A stretch of 64,000 nt of DNA, from the NCBI GenBank assembly GCA_021234155.1, contig JAJEKV010000106.1, positions 1,460,287-1,524,286 of the forward strand. The letters are read 5' to 3'. Below are positions 42,454 to 53,952 of the stretch, one piece after another (position 1 is the first letter of the stretch; the number at the start of each line of letters is the position of its first letter). Source of the stretch: Isoetes taiwanensis (Eukaryota; Streptophyta; Lycopodiopsida; Isoetales; Isoetaceae). Position numbers and translations under genes: made by a program. The notes below the pieces were generated by a model. That model was not told the DNA's origin. It worked only from the letters and a program-made list of their open reading frames with translations, and did no database searches.

Positions 42454-45400
42454 AGCAGAGTCAGAGCCGCGGATTTCGTTGCTCAAAATCATAGCAGACC
42501 GCCAAACACTAACTCGTAGCACCAGAAGTTAGGGAGGAGGCTAAGTCAATGTGTCGCTAGTTCTCTTTGTTGTTTGGCTTGGTGTTAGGTTAAGTTAAGA
42601 AATTGTAGCTTTGAAGTGGAGGGGCCAAGATTGAGGCCTAGCAGTGCTGGGTAGCTCAAATGACTAAGATGATGGTTCCAAAGTGGACCTGCATTCGACT
42701 ACTCCTAGAACACTCAACTTAGGCTTAAAATGGTCAAGGGCGTGCCCAAAAAACGAATTCTCCGCCGCTTTTGCCTTTTGTCGCCCGGCTAAATAAGATC
42801 GGTTACCTAAATGTCCGCCGGGCTACCAAATTGGCCGACTTGAGTCAACGCTGGCCCGCCAGTCAACTCTAAGGCCGCTTAGTATTTCGACGACGCCTAC
42901 CGAGGCGTAGTCGTGATAATGCCATCGGGCTACTCGATCAGATGTGTGGCGCCAGATTTCGCCCAGATATTTTTTAATAATAAAATTTTGAAGTTAATAA
43001 GAAACAAAAAAAAAAAAAATTTGAAATTTTAAAAGTTAAGTGGCCGCTTTAGCAAACCATTTCTTGTCATTTGTTTTTGCTTTCACGCCCAACCGGCCGA
43101 AGCCTCCCGCCATCGCCACCGTGACCGACCTTGCTCTTTTGCCTTGTGCCTTGTGCATCTTAGCCCCTTTGCCATCCTCTTTGCCGCCAAATACCACTAT
43201 CCGGGCTATGGCTATCACCAAGAGCGCCCGATCCAACTACCTTGAGCATCGGAGATCTACGCCATGATTGCTAAGCACATGGCTACCCCACCCCAGCCCC
43301 TCATTGATATATTGTTAGATGAGTCGGTAAACAGTTTGAGAACAACGATAGGATTCCATATCCTATCTATCACTTCTGAACCATTCTTGATCCGGCTGAA
43401 CCTTCGCCTCCTCCTATACATTGTTGAGCAACCCTGACATGGTCATGATGCTCATTAAATTTTATCCTCCCGAAAGGTGAAGGCCATACAGAGGAAGAAG
43501 ATATCGTGACGAGGGTCAATCGTATTAGGGGTTTGGCCCCGAAGATGATCATAGGGAGATTGAGAGGGCGATACGCATACTCGTGGAGGGAATACAGTAC
43601 CCTGGGATGGCTTTAAGGCCATTGATGGCAGAGCTATTGAGGTTCCCCCATACCGGGATGAGGATTCCAACAGCTTTGTATGGGGAGAAATCCCCGATAT
43701 CAAGATAGACTATCCGATAACCATTCAGATAGACATGGTCTCGCGACCCCACCGCATACCATGTCAACTTAATCGCCGTGTCGCGTTTCTTCAACTTTTT
43801 GCCTCGATTCGTGAAGATCCGAGGAGGGCCCCGAAGAACGGAAAAGCTTGAACAGAGGAGCTGACCGGCAAGACCGGGAGGGACCAAAGAAGATGGAGGA
43901 GCATCGGGAGTGGCCCGAACCCAAAACCCATGCATCGTAATCGCTAAGCCCGGAGGAAGGGATTTACAAGGCCGGCAGCAATAATACAAGGATAAGTTAA
44001 GAACCGGGGCTTTTGGGAAGAAGACCAGCCCGACCGGGAGGCGCTAGCCGAAAGTGGACAACTCCCTACGCCATTGGCTAAGACGGTGCGCTTGATCGAC
44101 GGGCTGCCAGAAAGCCCGGTACGCCGGAAGCCTCATCGGTTCAATTCTAAGACGGCGGGCATTAATGAGATCCAAGAAATTTTCGTAAGTCCACTGACCT
44201 TCCGGGATCGTGAAGCTACCTTTTCAGAGGCTGGTACCTGAGATCGCGACAAAGAATTTAAGACCGACTCCGCTTCCGCATCTTTTGCAATTTGGCCCAA
44301 GAGGTCACTGAAGCCTACTTGGTGGCACTTTTGGTGACGCCAACCTTTGGCGCTATCCACGCAAAGAGGGTCACCATAATGCCTAAGGATTTAGCCCTCA
44401 CCGTAGGATACCTGGGAGCAACCTTAGCCTACTTAAGGGATCCGTGATTTGTACATATTTTTTTTTTGTGATAATTAATAAAGAGGCTTTTATTTTGAAT
44501 TAAAAGTTTAATGTTTTTTTTATGTTAAATTTAAAATAAAATGCCGACGCTAGCTTTAATAAAAGGGTTTAAAAGGGGACTGAAGGTTATTTTAAACGCT
44601 TTTTCCTCTCTCCCCCCTTCTAGCCATGACGGCGCCGCCGACCTTGCTGCCTGGTACCTTGATGGAGAGAAATGGGATCCATGTGTTCCTCTCGACCACA
44701 AGCCTTTGCTATGCCAACGCATAGATCTCCTTGTTAATATGTAATGCAAGATCCTGACTACGCCGGATTCTTTGACTTTACATGGAGGAAATGCTTCCTC
44801 CGTGGTATTCCTCCGGGGATCCTCCCCACTTGTATTTGGAGCGGAGATAGAGCAGATGCTAGGCGGGGACACACATGCTTATGACGCCTTGAAGGGGAAA
44901 CTCCGATGGGGGTAAACACCTACCGCTGGTCCAAAGATCGTGGGCAGTGATCCGGAAGCTACTGTGATTAGCCATCCTCATGGACCAATACGCGGAGGAT
45001 GAGACCTTGCCATTAGAGAAGGGCAACCGCCGGAATCCTCCGAGGAGGGGATGACGAAGCATATAGGAATGGGCGATTTTGCCTCGCTGGAAGGAGCTAG
45101 CGGAGGAGCTACCACCGCCGCGGACCAATCTATAGGCTTGTCGTGGTTAGACGCCTCCAGCTATTTATCACCAAGGGCGTGAATACCTTCCTCTTGGATG
45201 ATATTATCCGGACGTATCACGTGGTGGTCGGATTTGCAAAAGCAAAGACCATGTACTTTACGAGCTCATGGAGTATTGTATGGATGATTTCATCGACTTC
45301 ACTTCTACCGAAGCCCCGGAGGTGCACCACCGCTTGGGCCCGGCCAGAGACCCTAGAGCCTACGGAGACTCTATTACGCTCAAGGACTGCGGATGCGGTG

Positions 45401-46965
45401 AACCAGCTTCGCAACTCCGCACTGCATGCTTTCACGGCTATGGGACCTCACGCCCCAAACATTAATATGGTTGAGGTTCCTCCACTCAGATGATGAGGGT
45501 GAAGATTTATACCATAACCCTGCACACAAGAAGGAGGAGCAACAGAGCTCAAGGAGGAAGAAGTCCCCATGGACTTGATAAGGAAGTGGCAAAGATCTCG
45601 AGACTTCGCAAGGGAAAGTGCCGGGTAACCACCTTACCCGCTTTTTGTCGGCCTTCCGACATGGGCAAGTCCCTTCATAGCCCGAGATCTAGGGCCGACG
45701 CTGAAGCTTCATGGTGGGCCCTCCGCGGCACTCTCTACACCGGCCGCCACAAGAAGCTTCCCCTATCGCACGCTTACGTATGTACTGCATTTACGACGAT
45801 CTTGCCCGACGCCTTGGGTCAGGACATTGCGCCTTGATGGGCATGAAGCTCCTCACGCAGCCCCATTGGCCGCTGCTCATCCACCGTGAGGTTGCATCTG
45901 CGGCTGCCACAAGAGACCCCGGGTTACTCGCCGCGACACCCACCGCCTCCACCACCTCCTAGGGCTAAGGAACATGAGGCAGGCCTAGTTCCTAGACTAA
46001 TTTTGCTATGAAAAAAAATATGTATATATATATATGTTTTGCTAATTTTTGTTATATATATACATATGTGTGTTCTGGGATTTTCGATTGGCAATTGAAT
46101 GGACCATATTGACAAATGGTGTACCTTATTTACTTATTAAATACAAAGTTCTCTTGAGGAGTATTATTGAATTGTGTGTTTTTTTTATGACATCCTCTTC
46201 AAGAGCATTAAAACTTTAGAATATAATGGAATTACAAAATGTTCTCTATTCATTCCAACTATGTTGCAGAGGAAACCATTTGGGAATATGAGGAGAGAAT
46301 CACCGATATGGTTAGGAGGGACGATCCCGGGCCGCCGCACTGTGACTATGGCCGAGATATGGTGAATATCCAGAGTGGGAGGAAGGCTATGAAACCGAAC
46401 CACCGCCACCGTGGGGAACTCTACGACCTCGACAAAGGGCGGAGATAGTTAACATCCTCGTGGATCGAAGCCGAGGATCCGAAGATGACCCCCGCGGTCG
46501 CACTGGACTATCGAATATGACCAGCACGGCCTTCGAGGACGCCAACGACCACCTTTGGCAACCTTTTATGGCGCGAAGGCTCTTTAACCTTCGATTATCA
46601 GCCCAACATGGGAGTACCAAGCAATCATTGTCCAAGCCCGGCACGCTTATAAACTCGTCCGAAGCAGACGGAGAGTACTCGGGCCACGCCGATCCTCAGA
46701 CTTCTTCGCCAACCCCTAGGCTTGGTCTCTTCCGCTATGTTTTCGTTGTTGTGGTTAATACATTGTGGTGCAAGTAGAACTTTAAAAGTTTCCATTGTAT
46801 CATACCTACTTTTTTGTCTCAATCCATGTATCAATCAACCCGTTGTTGTACTCAACTTGAATGAAATACAAATATTGTTTTCTCGCTTGTATATACTTTT
46901 TGTCTCGATTAACTTAAAAAGGGATTGTACATTAATGTAAATCGCTTATATATTCATGAATGCTT
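42454..46965 (+). other. Unassigned leader region of the gypsy element
   Basis: About 4.5 kb between the LTR and recognisable gag/pol. G/C-rich blocks (43040-44440, 44545-45970, 46260-46740) alternate with AT-rich spacers (42965-43035, 44450-44540, 45990-46250, 46760-46960). I see no retroviral domain and no long clean ORF; short ORFs on both strands overlap without a consistent frame. It could be captured host sequence, an extra gag-like ORF destroyed by indels, or a nested element. Confidence 0.4.
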
Positions 46966-48350
46966 CCTATAGACGGTGTAACGTAACGCCGCTTGGCAAA
47001 CACCTCCAACGCCAAGAGGCTCACCCCCTTGAACAGAATTGATGTTAATGAAAAGGCAACTCGGGCGAAGTTATGTGCTTATGTGTTGCATACCAATCCA
47101 CCGCCACATACTCAGGAGGACGGACCGAATTACCTCCGCGACCATTGAGTCCACTGCACAACAACAGCCATCTCCTCCCGTAGCCAGCCCCGCACTGCAT
47201 GCAGGAGGACTCATGCTAAGCGCCATCGGTTCCTCTAAGGATAGCCGCTCCTCACATTCAACCACTTCGGTTCTTCGGTCCTCGCCATCGACATGCTGAC
47301 CATTCAAGGCGAAGGATAAGGAATACCGAAAAACCGCTGATACAGCCATCACTAGTATATGGAAGAACCGAAGTTGGCTCGGGCTTTGATGGGAAATCCA
47401 GAGGAGGCTTGAATGCGGAATCTTGGTTGGACGAAATGAAGGAATTCGGGAAGTCCTATGGAATGACAGAGAAAGATACAGTGGAAGGTCGCCACCACTT
47501 AACCTTACGGAGTCGCCCAGATTTGGTGGAAGGGTTACGCCAGAGCTAAACACCGGATAGGAGCAGATGCAAGTTCGTGAAGTTTGCTAAGGCTTTTAAA
47601 TCGCGACGCGGCCTCGCGGGCGCACAAAATGCCAACAGATTCGTGACCTTCTACAAAGTTGGAACGTATGGGCATGTCCGCGGCAGGCCTACTAACCGAC
47701 AAATTCATGCGCTTGAGGTTGTAATGCGCCGTGAATGAATGAGAAAAGAGCAAAGAGAGGGCTACATTGAAGGGTTGGCCCCATCCATTAAACTTAATGG
47801 TCAAGGCCATCGACCCAAAGTCAGAAGAGGCGAAGCTAAGGCATTAAGCCTTGAGGAAGACACGCCAAGGAGCCAAGATCCGCGACCGCTTCCTTACTCG
47901 CACCACGGGCCGCCCACACCTTTACAAACCCCGCTCGCCAAGTCCGGGCCCTCTCAAAGACAATTTTATGGCCGCCAGAGAAGAAAGTCGCCTTTAGCAC
48001 GCCGATAAGCGTAACAATGCCGGTAAGGAAGTTCGGGCCTCTTACAAAACCCATCCCTAAAGAGGCCGTGAGAACAGCCCGGGCCGAGATAAGGCATGCT
48101 ACCGGCAGATGAGGCCCGACACTTCATGTAATTGTCCGTACGCCACGCAGATCGCTTCAACCGCCATGGCCGACCGGGATTGGGAAGATTTGGAGTCCAA
48201 TCTTGCCGCGGAGGACGAGGCTCCCCGAGTACATTCATGGTGTGCCTCATATTCTTGCCGCTATAGAAACAAAGTAACGCCGAAAAGTCAGCCTTCGCTA
48301 TTTCTACAATAGGCCAAGTAGACAAGAAGCCCTTCATAATTTTGATGGAC
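46966..48350 (+). pseudogene. Probable gypsy gag remnant
   Basis: Plus-strand pieces such as WEIQRRLE, REEQREGYIEGLAPSIKL-like residues and KALSLEEDTPRSQ (47380-47880) resemble the retrotransposon gag segment 'Y-x-x-x-F...F-x-x-GL-x-x-x-I'. A CCHC knuckle is not visible. Assigned mainly by position before the protease. Confidence 0.45.
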
Positions 48351-50180
48351 ACTGTAGTACGATAATTTTGCTTCTCCTAGAATGGCCTGTGCATCGCAGG
48401 GCCGGAAACGCTGAGATCCCGAACCTAAGCTACCACATTAGCTAGCGCAGAAGATCGCACACACTCATGGTCGCCAGATAACCTTTAAAATGCAGCTGCC
48501 AGTGTGCACTCGGGCTTGCCTTGGGTGCCGAAGTTAATGGACATTGGCAAATATGATCTTATTGTGGGAATGGAGTTTTTAGCGTCGCCAGGCCCACATA
48601 GACCGTGGAGAAACGGGAGGTCACCTTCAACGCCGCTAATGGAGCACGGTGACGATAAAAGGTGATTCATTACACCGCTATGCAATCAATGTCAATAAAG
48701 CAGCTAGGAAAAGCTATAATGCAGGAATGAACTCCTTTGCCTCATTAAACTTGCTTCCATTGAGTCGGACTCCAAACAGCAGCAAGTAATCGACGCCTTA
48801 CCATCAGACATTGCTACCCTTCTTCGAGAATTTAGCGATCTTTTTCCAGATGAGATCCACAAGCTTCCTCCTTTCGAGGGGTGGAATGTGAGATAACTCT
48901 TGAACCGGTACTAAGCCTACCAAAGAAAGCCCCTGCATCGAATGAGTCCTCCTGAGTTAGCAGAGCTTAAGAAACAGCCTACAAGAGTTACCGAACTGGG
49001 GTTTATTGGCCCAAGAGCCACCATTTGGGCCCTATTCTTTTTGTCAAGAAGAAAGATGGCTCCTTAAGGATGTGTATTGATTATAGGCAACTCAATAAGC
49101 ATACCATCAAGAATCGCTATGCTTTTGCCTAGGCGATGATCTTATGGACCGCCATAAGGCAAAATATTTTCAAAGGTTGATTTTGCGCCCTAAAAACCAT
49201 CGATAAGGATAAAGGAAGAGGACATCCATAAGTCCTTTTGCATCGTGATATGGGCATTATGAATTCACCGCCATGCCTTTTGATTGACCAACGCCCCCTC
49301 AGAACGCTTATGCGGTTGATGAATGACATCTTCCGGCCAATACTTGATGACTTTGTTGTCATTTTCTTTGATGACATTCTCATCTATATAGTAAAACCTT
49401 GCAAAAGAACATGAACAACATCTTCGATTAGCTTTGCAAAAGCTAAGGCGCCATCGCCTCTTTGCCAAGTTCTCTAAATGCAAGTTCGCCAACCCGAGGG
49501 TAGACTATTTGGGGCATATTATCTCAGAAGGAATTGCTACTGCACTAAACCAAGATAGAAGCAAAGAAAGGATTGGCCCATTCCAGCCTAATGTTTCGAG
49601 GTCCGGAGTTTCTTGGGACTCGGATATTATCGAAATTTGTTAAGGATTTTGCAACAATTGCCGCGACCTCTTACTAATCTCACAAGGCATGAGAAAGTAA
49701 AGGATTGATGGAACATTGGAAAACAAAAGTCCAAGCTCGGCCGTAAGCTCAAGGATGCCTTTAACATCTCGCGACCGTCCTTACCTTGCCCCGATCCCGA
49801 AAAGGATAATCGGTAGCCACCCATGCTAGTAAGATAGCTACCGGTGGAGTTCTAATGCGTGAGGGGAGAGTTGTTGCTTACGATTCAAAGAAGATGAATG
49901 ATGCGAGCAGCGATATCCTACCCATGACCGTGAGTTGCCGGGCTTGTTCGTGGCTCTCCGTATTTGGAGACACTACCTTCTTGGTAGAAGATTTCAGCTG
50001 GATACGGATCATCGAAGTCTCCGCTTATTTATCCACCCAACCAAATCAATCTACGCGGCCCAGATGGATGGAATTCCTCGAGGAATATGACTTCGGAGAT
50101 TGTATACAAGCCGTGAAAGCACAATGTGGTTGCGGATGCTTTGTCACGCCATCCCTTCATAACCCGGACCCATTGTAATG
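48351..50180 (+). pseudogene. Gypsy protease, reverse transcriptase and RNase H
   Basis: Plus strand, several frames. Protease C-terminus YDLIVGMEFLAS (48553-48590); RT entry [14 protein letters not shown] (48930-48975), [20 protein letters not shown] (49050-49100), NRYAL, DFVVIFFDDILIY (catalytic FDD at about 49360-49385), LQKLRRHRLFAKFSKCKFAN and VDYLGHIISEGIA (49430-49540). RNase H begins HASKIATGGVLMREGRVVAY and SKKMNDA (49825-49905), but the rest is scrambled. The motif order is classical Ty3/gypsy. Confidence 0.88.
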
Positions 50181-51480
50181 CCATTTCCACACTCACCAAA
50201 AGTTTGGGAAGAAGATAGAATGCACTCGCCACGCATCCCTAATTCTCGTAATGTTTGGGAAAGTTTGGGTAAGGAAGCCCATACCAATAGAGAACGTGAA
50301 GCATTCCGCTCATATAAGAAAGAGGGCAATTTATTATATTACAAAGATAAGTTGTGTGTTCCAAATGACTTCGTGGGTGCGAAAGTCGATTCTCCATGAC
50401 ATGCACAACAGTTCTATAGCGGGACATGCGGGTTTTATGAAAACTTACTTTAAGATCCGCCCAGCCTATTTTTGGCCTTCGATGAAGAAGGATATTGCTA
50501 GGTACATCAAGCAAGATTGTCGTTTGTCAACAAACCAAGGCTGAGCAATTAAGAGTTCAGGGGGAGTTGCAACCTTTGGATGTCCCCAACGCCAAGTGGG
50601 AAGTCATAACCATGGATTTCATTGTGGGCCTTCCACGACTCTCCGTGGATATGATGCCTTAATGGTCGGGTCGACAAATTATCAAAGATGGCTCACTTCC
50701 CGCCATGTCGCACCACGGACACCGCCTTCGATAATCGCCTTTGCTCTTTGCAAAGGAAATTTTCAGGTTGCACGGGATGCCGAGAGTAATTGTATCGATA
50801 GGGATCCTAAGTTTATCAAGGCATTCGAAGGATTTCTTCGCCACCATCCGCACCAAGCTTGCCATGAGTATGTTCCTACCATCCTCGTATATGATGGTCA
50901 AACGTAACGCGGTCAATCGTATTATCGAAGATATGCTACGGGCTATGTATGGAGTAAACAAATACAATGGGCGGATTATATTTACTTGGTAGAATTCACC
51001 TATAACAAAGACAAAGCGTGAGTCTTCTAAAATGTCTCCCTTCATGATAAATTATGGCTATCAATGTCTTACCCAGACACGCGGCATAACCCTGCTTTTA
51101 AAGTGGAGGTCTCTCAACAACTCCTTTTAGAAATGCGTGCCTTGGTGGAGGAAGTTCGGGCTACTTATTGGCCGCACGAAGTCGCCGAAGAGTCTAGCGG
51201 ATAAGCACCGAACCCCACGGATCTTCCAGTGGGCTTAATCGGTTTGGCTTAAGATCAAAGTAAAACAAGCCAAGCTTAAAATTGGTAATCAGAAGAAGTT
51301 GGCACCCGTGATGGGCCGGGCCGCTCAAGATTACCTAACGCTACGGAGAACAAGCATATCGCTTGGACCTCGCCACCCCGCTTTGAAGATCCACAAGGTC
51401 TTTCACGTGAGTCTTCAAGCAACACACCCATGACCCGCAGGAGGTTTTGGATACCCCAACTCTCCTAGAAATGATCAAGA
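50181..51480 (+). pseudogene. Gypsy integrase
   Basis: Plus strand: YKKEGNLLYYKDKLCVPNDF (50310-50370, the zinc-binding H2C2 lead-in), MHNSSIAGHAGFMKTYFKIR (50400-50460), AKWEVITMDFIVGLPRL (50595-50640, first catalytic D), DRLSKMAHF, IDRDPKFIKAFEGF (50795-50840, second D), NRIIEDMLRAMYGVNKY (50920-50970; the catalytic E side is eroded to N). Later VKQAKLKIGNQKKLAPVMG (51265-51315) is the GPY/F-type C-terminus. Multiple frameshifts. Confidence 0.85.
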
Positions 51481-51735
51481 GCACCGGAAATAGTGCCCAA
51501 GCTCTTCTTGATCGAAGCTTACAAAACGTACTGTAAGGACTCAAATGTTACAATACTTGGTCAAGTGGAAGCACTTACCCGTTGAGGATGCTACCGGGTG
51601 ATGAAGATAGACCTTGAGAAGCACTATCCGGACTTCATGCGGGAATCTCAAGGCCGCACCATCAACGATGCTATCAACCCCGCCCCCTACGGTAAGCTTG
51701 AAGGCTTGAATTACCGGAGAATCATGTTCTAGAGG
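51481..51735 (+). pseudogene. Gypsy integrase C-terminal chromodomain
   Basis: LQYLVKWKHLPVEDATG (51547-51600) then DLEKHYPDFM and INDAI; the YLVKWK-x-LP-x-x-x-A-T-W/G-E pattern is the chromodomain that guides chromovirus integration to heterochromatin. The expected W after DAT is altered and a frame break lies just beyond. Confidence 0.8.
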
Positions 51736-52366
51736 GGTAGATGCATCGTGATATGATAATAATAACCGATGATGAGATCACCTTCGTGTTCTCTAGGACG
51801 TGGTGTATTGTTGATGTTGACATGACCGCTAATTGCTAGAAAGGCATCTAGTAAATAGACTGCGTTCATTCGCTATACGGGAACTCAACCATTCCTTATG
51901 CCACAAATGAATTGCAAGCCGTACACATGATAGATTCCTTCTACATACTTTTTTCTTTTATTTGTAGGGGTGGTCCTTCAACCACAACTTAATCATATTA
52001 TTAACCTACGGGTATATGGTTGTGTGTATTGTAGCCAATGAACAAGTCGCCACCGCTTTGTATAGAGGGTTGCCGATGACCCAATTTTTCCCGTATTGGT
52101 TTTGTCTACATGTATGAATTTTGTTGTCGAATGTTTTAAATCGGACTTGGTCCTAAACTCCTTTGATGATAAGTTTGTAGAGGGCACCCCGGGTGCTTGT
52201 AATTTGATATTTTAACTTCAATGTATTACTATCAGAACTACTATAATCTCAACGATTAATGTTATATTCTTAACTCCATTCTCTAATTCAGTACTTCACC
52301 TATATATGTCTTGAATTAACTAACCCCAATCTCGAGGGGACATTATTATTTTTTAAGGAGGGAGAA
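51736..52366 (+). other. Gypsy 3' leader and polypurine tract
   Basis: No coding signal; AT-rich. AAGGAGGGAGAA at 52355-52366 directly abuts the 3' LTR (TGTGGCGTTCC) and is the plus-strand polypurine primer. Confidence 0.75.
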
Positions 52367-53952
52367 TGTGGCGTTCCATGTAGTTATCGGTCTACATCAT
52401 GTCTTTATGCGTGTATTTCCCACGCCACCACGCTTACCATGGGGTATGGGAACTTAATTGCAACCTGGGGGTTACCTTAAAAGGATTAAATTAGCTATGC
52501 TAATTTAACACATTAATAATAATAACCTATAACCTAGGAAATTAGGCTAATTACCATTTGGGAAGGCTTCACCACCCCAATCGACAATATAGGGATTGCC
52601 AAGTTTGGATGCCAACTTGACCCCTCTATCCCGGGATTGACTCCTGAAGATCACCAAGGAAGGCCAAGAGGCCGCTGCCATCATACACCGCAGAGAATCA
52701 CCATAACGATTCGTCCTGCGGAAGTAACAGGTTGAATTCTCAACTCCCAAATAGGAGATGGAGGCGCCCCATGGAAACGAGTCCAGCCAGAATTCAGGTA
52801 GGTGGTTATGTGGATTCTAGATAACGCTTGGTTGTGTCCGTTTCTCTGTTCTCTTTGTGATTCAATCATAGAAACTAACCCTTGATTGTACAAGCAAGTT
52901 CTCTTTATATTCAATTCTGGTTTCTACTCTGAAAGGATGGATTGTTAATTCTTTGTTAATCTGACTCTGAAACGAGGGGATTACGGGGGGTAGAGACCTC
53001 TGAGCCGTGTATTGTAGTATGCTCCTAGAAAGCGCCCTGTGGAGTCCTATTAAATGCGGCCTGGCACAAGAACCCACCGGGTCCTAGATGCTATGGTATG
53101 GCTTAGCACCAGACAAGGAACACAGTGGTGACATGAGGGGTGGGGTCTTGCACGAGCATACAAAGGCTCCCGAGACTCCCTACGTGGGGCTAGGCCCGAC
53201 AGCTGGCCACGTAGAGGGCCGGGCATGGGTCCGACACTCCACGGGTGTAAAGGTGTCCGTATGGAGCACCCCGCACTTTGAGTAGATTTAGGGTGAGTAA
53301 GTCACGGTACCGGGATCGAAGTGATGTGGCACGTATTCTCTAGCTCACCCATGGAACCACAGCGGATTCTCGGAAGGGGACGCCTCCCAGACACGCCTCA
53401 TCGGACAGCGCCATGAACCCGAGTAGGCTCGAGGGTGATGCCCGAGTTTGCGTCTCCAGGAAGGCTATAGCGAAGCCATAGCATGAATTGACCCATCCGC
53501 AAAGTGTGCACAGAGGGCGGATGGAGTGGACAACCCTAGCCAATGTTCTATGCCGCCTAACGCCATGCCAAGACTACCGGGCTGATCTCTTGAGGCCCGG
53601 TAGTCGGTCGATCCTCAATGAGCAGAGGGTAGAACCCGGTTCGGGTGTTTTCTTAGGATTAGATGCATATTCTATGTATTTGGTATATTAGATGGATCGC
53701 CCACCCTTCGTGGTGGTTATTTATGTATATTCATGCCGGTGCTAACCCTTGTATTCATGCTTCCGCCGACGTAGGAGTCCCATTGAAGGCGTAATGGCGA
53801 TAATGACCCCTTCGTGTCCTTCTTTCGGGCCTCATTTCATAGATGGCCCGAAATAGACGGAGGGCCCTGCTCATGGTGAGATGATTGCCATGGGAGGGGA
53901 AAGTCCCCGTATGTATACGTCCGAGGGTCGTATATATTCTGGGAGCGTCACA
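52367..53952 (+). repeat. Gypsy 3' LTR
   Basis: 1586 bp, starts TGTGGCGTTCCATGTAG (A-to-G change against TGTGACG of the 5' LTR) and ends GGAGCGTCACA. Collinear with 40835-42453. Confidence 0.9.

Larger units (their letters stand above)
40835..53952 (+). mobile_element. Ty3/gypsy chromovirus-type LTR retrotransposon, 13.1 kb
   Basis: Two similar LTRs (40835-42453, 52367-53952), a polypurine tract, and the order protease-RT-RNase H-integrase-chromodomain between them, flanked by 5-bp TSD ATTTT. RT before integrase defines Ty3/gypsy; the chromodomain marks a chromovirus. Every frame is broken, so it is non-autonomous as sequenced. The ~4.5-kb stretch before gag is unusual (separate entry). A solo LTR of the same family is at 30029-31617. 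Confidence 0.92.

Noticed and set aside
43040-48350. Many ORFs of 60-160 codons on the minus strand of the gypsy interior
   Set aside because: The element's recognised domains (protease to chromodomain) are all on plus; minus ORFs reflect GC-rich composition.
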